From Mycobacterium sp. DL (GTDB lineage Bacteria > Actinomycetota > Actinomycetes > Mycobacteriales > Mycobacteriaceae), in NCBI RefSeq assembly GCF_039729195.1, contig NZ_CP155796.1, positions 1,860,001 to 1,924,000 on the forward strand: 64,000 nucleotides of DNA, read 5' to 3'. The notes beneath the pieces are model-generated. The model was not told where the DNA came from and did not search any database. It saw only the letters and a list, made by a program, of their open reading frames with translations. Positions 61,771-64,000 of this stretch are shown in pieces. Within the stretch, counting starts at the first letter, position 1. Every line of letters starts with the position of its first letter. The translations under genes were made by a program, and so were the position numbers.

Positions 61771-62574
61771 ATGAGCAACAGAACCGACTCGCCGAAGGCC
61801 GTTGAGGTCGCCGTGACCACTCACGGCCGGATGCCCGGCGCAGCCGACTACGCGCGCAGCAAGATCAGCGGCATTGCCGGGCTCACCCGCCGACCGGTGC
61901 TGCACGCTCGGGTCAGACTGACCCGGCACACCGATCCAGCGGTTCGCCACCCCGTGGTCGCCCAGGCAAACCTCGACGTGGACGGTCGGCTGGTACGCGC
62001 ACAGGTCGACGCGGCCACCGCCCGGGAAGCCATCGACAAGCTGGACGAGCGGTTGCGACGCCGGCTCGAGAGGATCGAAGAGCACTGGGAGGCGAGGCGC
62101 GGTCGGCTGCCCGAAGATGCCCCGCACGAATGGCGGCATCAATCAGAGCCCAGCAGCAGGCCCCGCCACTACTCCCGTCCCGTCGATGATCGCCGGATCA
62201 TCCGGCGCAAGTCCTTCGCCATGGCTGCCTGCAATGTCGACGACGCCGTTGGGGAAATGGAGCTGCTGGACTACGACTTTCACCTGTTCACCGAGCAGGG
62301 GACCGGGATCGCCAGCGTGCTGTACCGCGACGGGGCGGCCGGTTACCGATTGGCTCAGGTGGTACCGGTCCCACCGGATCAGCTGGCCCCCTTCGACGTC
62401 GCGCTGACCTTCAGTTCACAACCCGCACCGTGTATCACGGTCGAGCAGGCAACGGAGCGCCTCGGGTTACTGGGCCTGCCGTTCCTGTTCTTCATCGATG
62501 CCGCACAGGGTCGTGCCGCCGTCCTGTACCACCGCTACGACGGGCATTACGGGCTGATCTCTCCCGCCGGCTAG
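61771..62574 (+). CDS. hpf: Long-form ribosome hibernation promoting factor
   Basis: A 267-residue HPF/RaiA (S30EA) type protein. The N-terminal ribosome-binding domain runs to about 110 (HARVRLTRHTDPAVRHPVVAQANLDVDGRLVRAQ, then the helix EAIDKLDERLRRRLERIEEHW). A basic linker follows, and the C-terminal half carries two copies of the dimerisation domain core (RRKSFAMAACNVDDAVGEMELLDYDFHLFTEQGTG and a second ITVEQATERLGLLGLPFLFFIDA). It resembles the hypoxia-induced mycobacterial HPF (MSMEG_3935; Rv0079-like) that stabilises idle ribosomes. AGGAAA precedes the ATG. Its last 4 bp overlap the convergent Usp gene. Confidence 0.9.
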   Translation: MSNRTDSPKAVEVAVTTHGRMPGAADYARSKISGIAGLTRRPVLHARVRLTRHTDPAVRHPVVAQANLDVDGRLVRAQVDAATAREAIDKLDERLRRRLERIEEHWEARRGRLPEDAPHEWRHQSEPSSRPRHYSRPVDDRRIIRRKSFAMAACNVDDAVGEMELLDYDFHLFTEQGTGIASVLYRDGAAGYRLAQVVPVPPDQLAPFDVALTFSSQPAPCITVEQATERLGLLGLPFLFFIDAAQGRAAVLYHRYDGHYGLISPAG

Positions 62575-63452
62575 GCGCGGACAACGATGACAGGCACTTT
62601 CGCATCCCTTGCCACCGCGGAGCTGACCGAGCCCAGCATCATCGCGGTGAATCCACCCCGGCCGCGGCTACCCACGATCACCATCTGGGCCTTGTCGGAT
62701 TCGTCGATCAGCCAGCGCGCCGGTTGGTCGCACACGATCCGGCGTCGCACCTGCACATCGGGGTAGCGCTCGTGCCAACCTGCGAGGCGTTCCGCCAGCG
62801 CTTCGTGACCGAGGTCCTCGTACTGGCGCCAGTCCATCCCGAGGGCCGGGAGCACACCCACATCGCTCCACGCGTGCAGCGCAACAAGATCCACGCCTCT
62901 GCGAGAGGCTTCGTCAAAGGCCAACGCGGTGGCGGCTTCCGAGGCAGGTGAGCCGTCGATTCCCACGAGTATCGGAGAGTTCGGCTTCGGTGGCTGGGCA
63001 TCAGCACCGTGCACCACCGTGACCGGACAGTGTGCGTGATGCACCAGGCCGCCGCTGACAGAGCCCAGCACTGCCCGGCCGACTGCGCCGAGACCGCTGT
63101 TTCCGACAACGACCATCCAGGAATCCTCGGTCGCGTCGACCAGCGAACCGACCGAACCGGCGTACCGGACCTCGGTGTGCACCTCGGGTAGTTCGGCATC
63201 ACCGATGCTGGTGTGCACCACCTTCTCGGCGTGCGCGATGGCGCGGCGGGCGTTGTCTTCCTGCCACTCAGTGATGTTCGCCTGGGCCGGTCCGTGCGGC
63301 CAGCTGACGAGTATCGGTGTGACGACATGCATCAGAGTGACCGGCATACCGCGCAGAGCAGCTTCCTGTGCTGCCCATCGGACGGCCGAGTCGGACTCCG
63401 CCGATCCGTCGACGCCGACCAGAAGTCCGTATTTCTTCGCGTGCTCTGACAT
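62571..63452 (-). CDS. Tandem-domain universal stress protein
   Basis: A 293-residue two-domain Usp. Both halves keep the nucleotide loop: GNSGLGAVGRAVLGSVS near 116-132 and GSRGRGGFTAMMLGSVS near 262-278; the openings are LLVGVDGSAES and ILVGIDGSPAS. It resembles DosR-regulated Rv1996/Rv2005c and the first Usp of this island. A DosR-like box lies 59-72 bp before its start. ATG at 63452 is the first start of the frame. Confidence 0.93.
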   Translation of the reverse strand: MSEHAKKYGLLVGVDGSAESDSAVRWAAQEAALRGMPVTLMHVVTPILVSWPHGPAQANITEWQEDNARRAIAHAEKVVHTSIGDAELPEVHTEVRYAGSVGSLVDATEDSWMVVVGNSGLGAVGRAVLGSVSGGLVHHAHCPVTVVHGADAQPPKPNSPILVGIDGSPASEAATALAFDEASRRGVDLVALHAWSDVGVLPALGMDWRQYEDLGHEALAERLAGWHERYPDVQVRRRIVCDQPARWLIDESDKAQMVIVGSRGRGGFTAMMLGSVSSAVARDAKVPVIVVRA

Positions 63453-63510
63453 GTGGTGCCCCCAGGTGTCCTCTGAGTGGAGGCTAATCGGTGGTCACCG
63501 TTGGCAGACA

Positions 63511-63524
63511 GGGTCTTTGGTCAC
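63511..63524. promoter_or_regulatory. DosR-box-like site between usp and Rv1733c-like genes
   Basis: GGGTCTTTGGTCAC matches 11 of 14 core bases of GGGACTTTAGTCCC. It lies 59 bp from the Usp start and 115 bp from the ATG at 63639, in a 186-bp divergent gap. Confidence 0.55.
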
Positions 63525-63638
63525 GTGGCGGGCGCCGGTGGTCACATCATCCGGTGACCGGGGAGATGACGTTGGCCTCTGGACCGCCGGGCGCCTGCAT
63601 TGTCACGATCGACTGGTCACGGATCACGGGAGGCATCG

Positions 63639-64000
63639 ATGGACACCCTCACGGTCTACCTCCGCCACAGTTGGCTCATCCGCGCGTTCGGACACAATCC
63701 GCTGGTGCGAACCAGCGACCGGGTGGAGGCAGCTCTGTTGGTGCTGGCTTGTGTCACGGTCCTTGTCCTGACGCCGGTGGCCGGGGCGATCAGCACCGCA
63801 GTTCACGAAGACCGGTCTCATCACTACTCGCAGGAGGCCAGTGCCCGGCACGCGGTCGTCGCCGTCATCACCGGGGAACCGACGTCGACGATTCTGGAGA
63901 ACCGGGTGCGGGTCACCGCACCGGTGCAATGGTGGGTCGGCGGGCGGGAGCGCAGTGGTGTCACCGAGGTGGATCCGCAGGCCGAAGCCGGTGACCAACT
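63639..64000 (+). CDS. Rv1733c-like membrane protein (3' end outside window)
   Basis: The first 120 codons of a membrane protein like M. tuberculosis Rv1733c, a DosR-regulon antigen. It shares FGHNPLVRTSDRVEA, a membrane segment (LLVLACVTVLVLTPVAGAI), EDRSHHYSQEASARHAV and APVQWWVGGRERSGV with that protein. Two membrane segments flank an extracytoplasmic part in the family; the second should lie beyond the window end. GGGAGG precedes the ATG at 63639. It is divergent from the Usp gene and shares a DosR-like site with it. Confidence 0.87.
   Translation, partial: MDTLTVYLRHSWLIRAFGHNPLVRTSDRVEAALLVLACVTVLVLTPVAGAISTAVHEDRSHHYSQEASARHAVVAVITGEPTSTILENRVRVTAPVQWWVGGRERSGVTEVDPQAEAGDQ

Overview
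The window is chromosomal DNA of a fast-growing, environmental type mycobacterium (Mycobacterium/Mycolicibacterium). The evidence is the high G+C content, dense gene packing with many GTG starts and short overlaps, a tmRNA whose tag reads ADSNQRDFALAA, and gene runs that match mycobacterial neighbourhoods known from M. tuberculosis (hisN-fadE24-fadE23; fprA, prfB, mscS-like, proline-rich protein, ftsE, ftsX, smpB; desA3 with its reductase; a DosR-type dormancy cluster). No insertion sequence, CRISPR array, tRNA or prophage was seen, and no gap without a gene exceeds about 210 bp.

Layout. 0-3.4 kb: minus-strand fadE23 (cut by the window edge), fadE24 and hisN, with a tandem operator-like repeat before fadE24. 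3.4-10.1 kb: a housekeeping block of fprA, then the co-linear prfB, MscS channel, proline-rich membrane protein, ftsE, ftsX and smpB. 10.1-13.9 kb: an EamA transporter that probably starts at CTG and a GGDEF-EAL cyclic-di-GMP protein lie between smpB and its partner RNA ssrA, which ends in a clear terminator. 14-17.5 kb: a secreted peptide, a Ser/Thr kinase with an MviN-like ectodomain, and an SDR. 17.6-22.5 kb: a tight four-gene minus-strand operon encoding a lipoprotein-like protein, an 885-residue protein with a thioredoxin-like C-terminus, an LspA-like peptidase and an Lgt-like transferase. This is the best candidate in the window for an undescribed system: a lipoprotein that travels with its own processing enzymes.

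22.6-26.2 kb: acyl desaturase, ferredoxin-reductase-like partner and a divergent PucR-type regulator. 26.2-37.7 kb: LLM flavin oxidoreductase, GH13 enzyme, sulfotransferase with divergent TetR and DUF1214 protein, SnoaL-like protein, Anbu proteasome homologue, NYN-LOTUS protein, DUF2252 protein and a GT4 glycosyltransferase. 37.7-43.6 kb: a PucR regulator facing a five-gene 5-oxoprolinase (PxpABC) operon that includes biotin carboxylase and biotin carrier; a perfect 16-bp palindrome lies between them. 43.6-44.5 kb: ArsR with a divergent ArsI/CadI dioxygenase. 44.6-52 kb: two SDRs, an EamA transporter, FAD monooxygenase, bicupin, thioesterase and an LmeA-like lipid-binding protein. 52-57 kb: Lrp regulator with a divergent fused indolepyruvate ferredoxin oxidoreductase, cutinase and a small membrane protein.

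57.2-64 kb: a DosR-type hypoxia/dormancy island with three tandem universal stress proteins, Acg-like nitroreductase, Rv2004c-like kinase, HPF-type ribosome hibernation factor and an Rv1733c-like membrane protein. DosR-box-like sequences lie in four promoter gaps. Such genes would act together to idle ribosomes and adjust redox metabolism when oxygen runs out.
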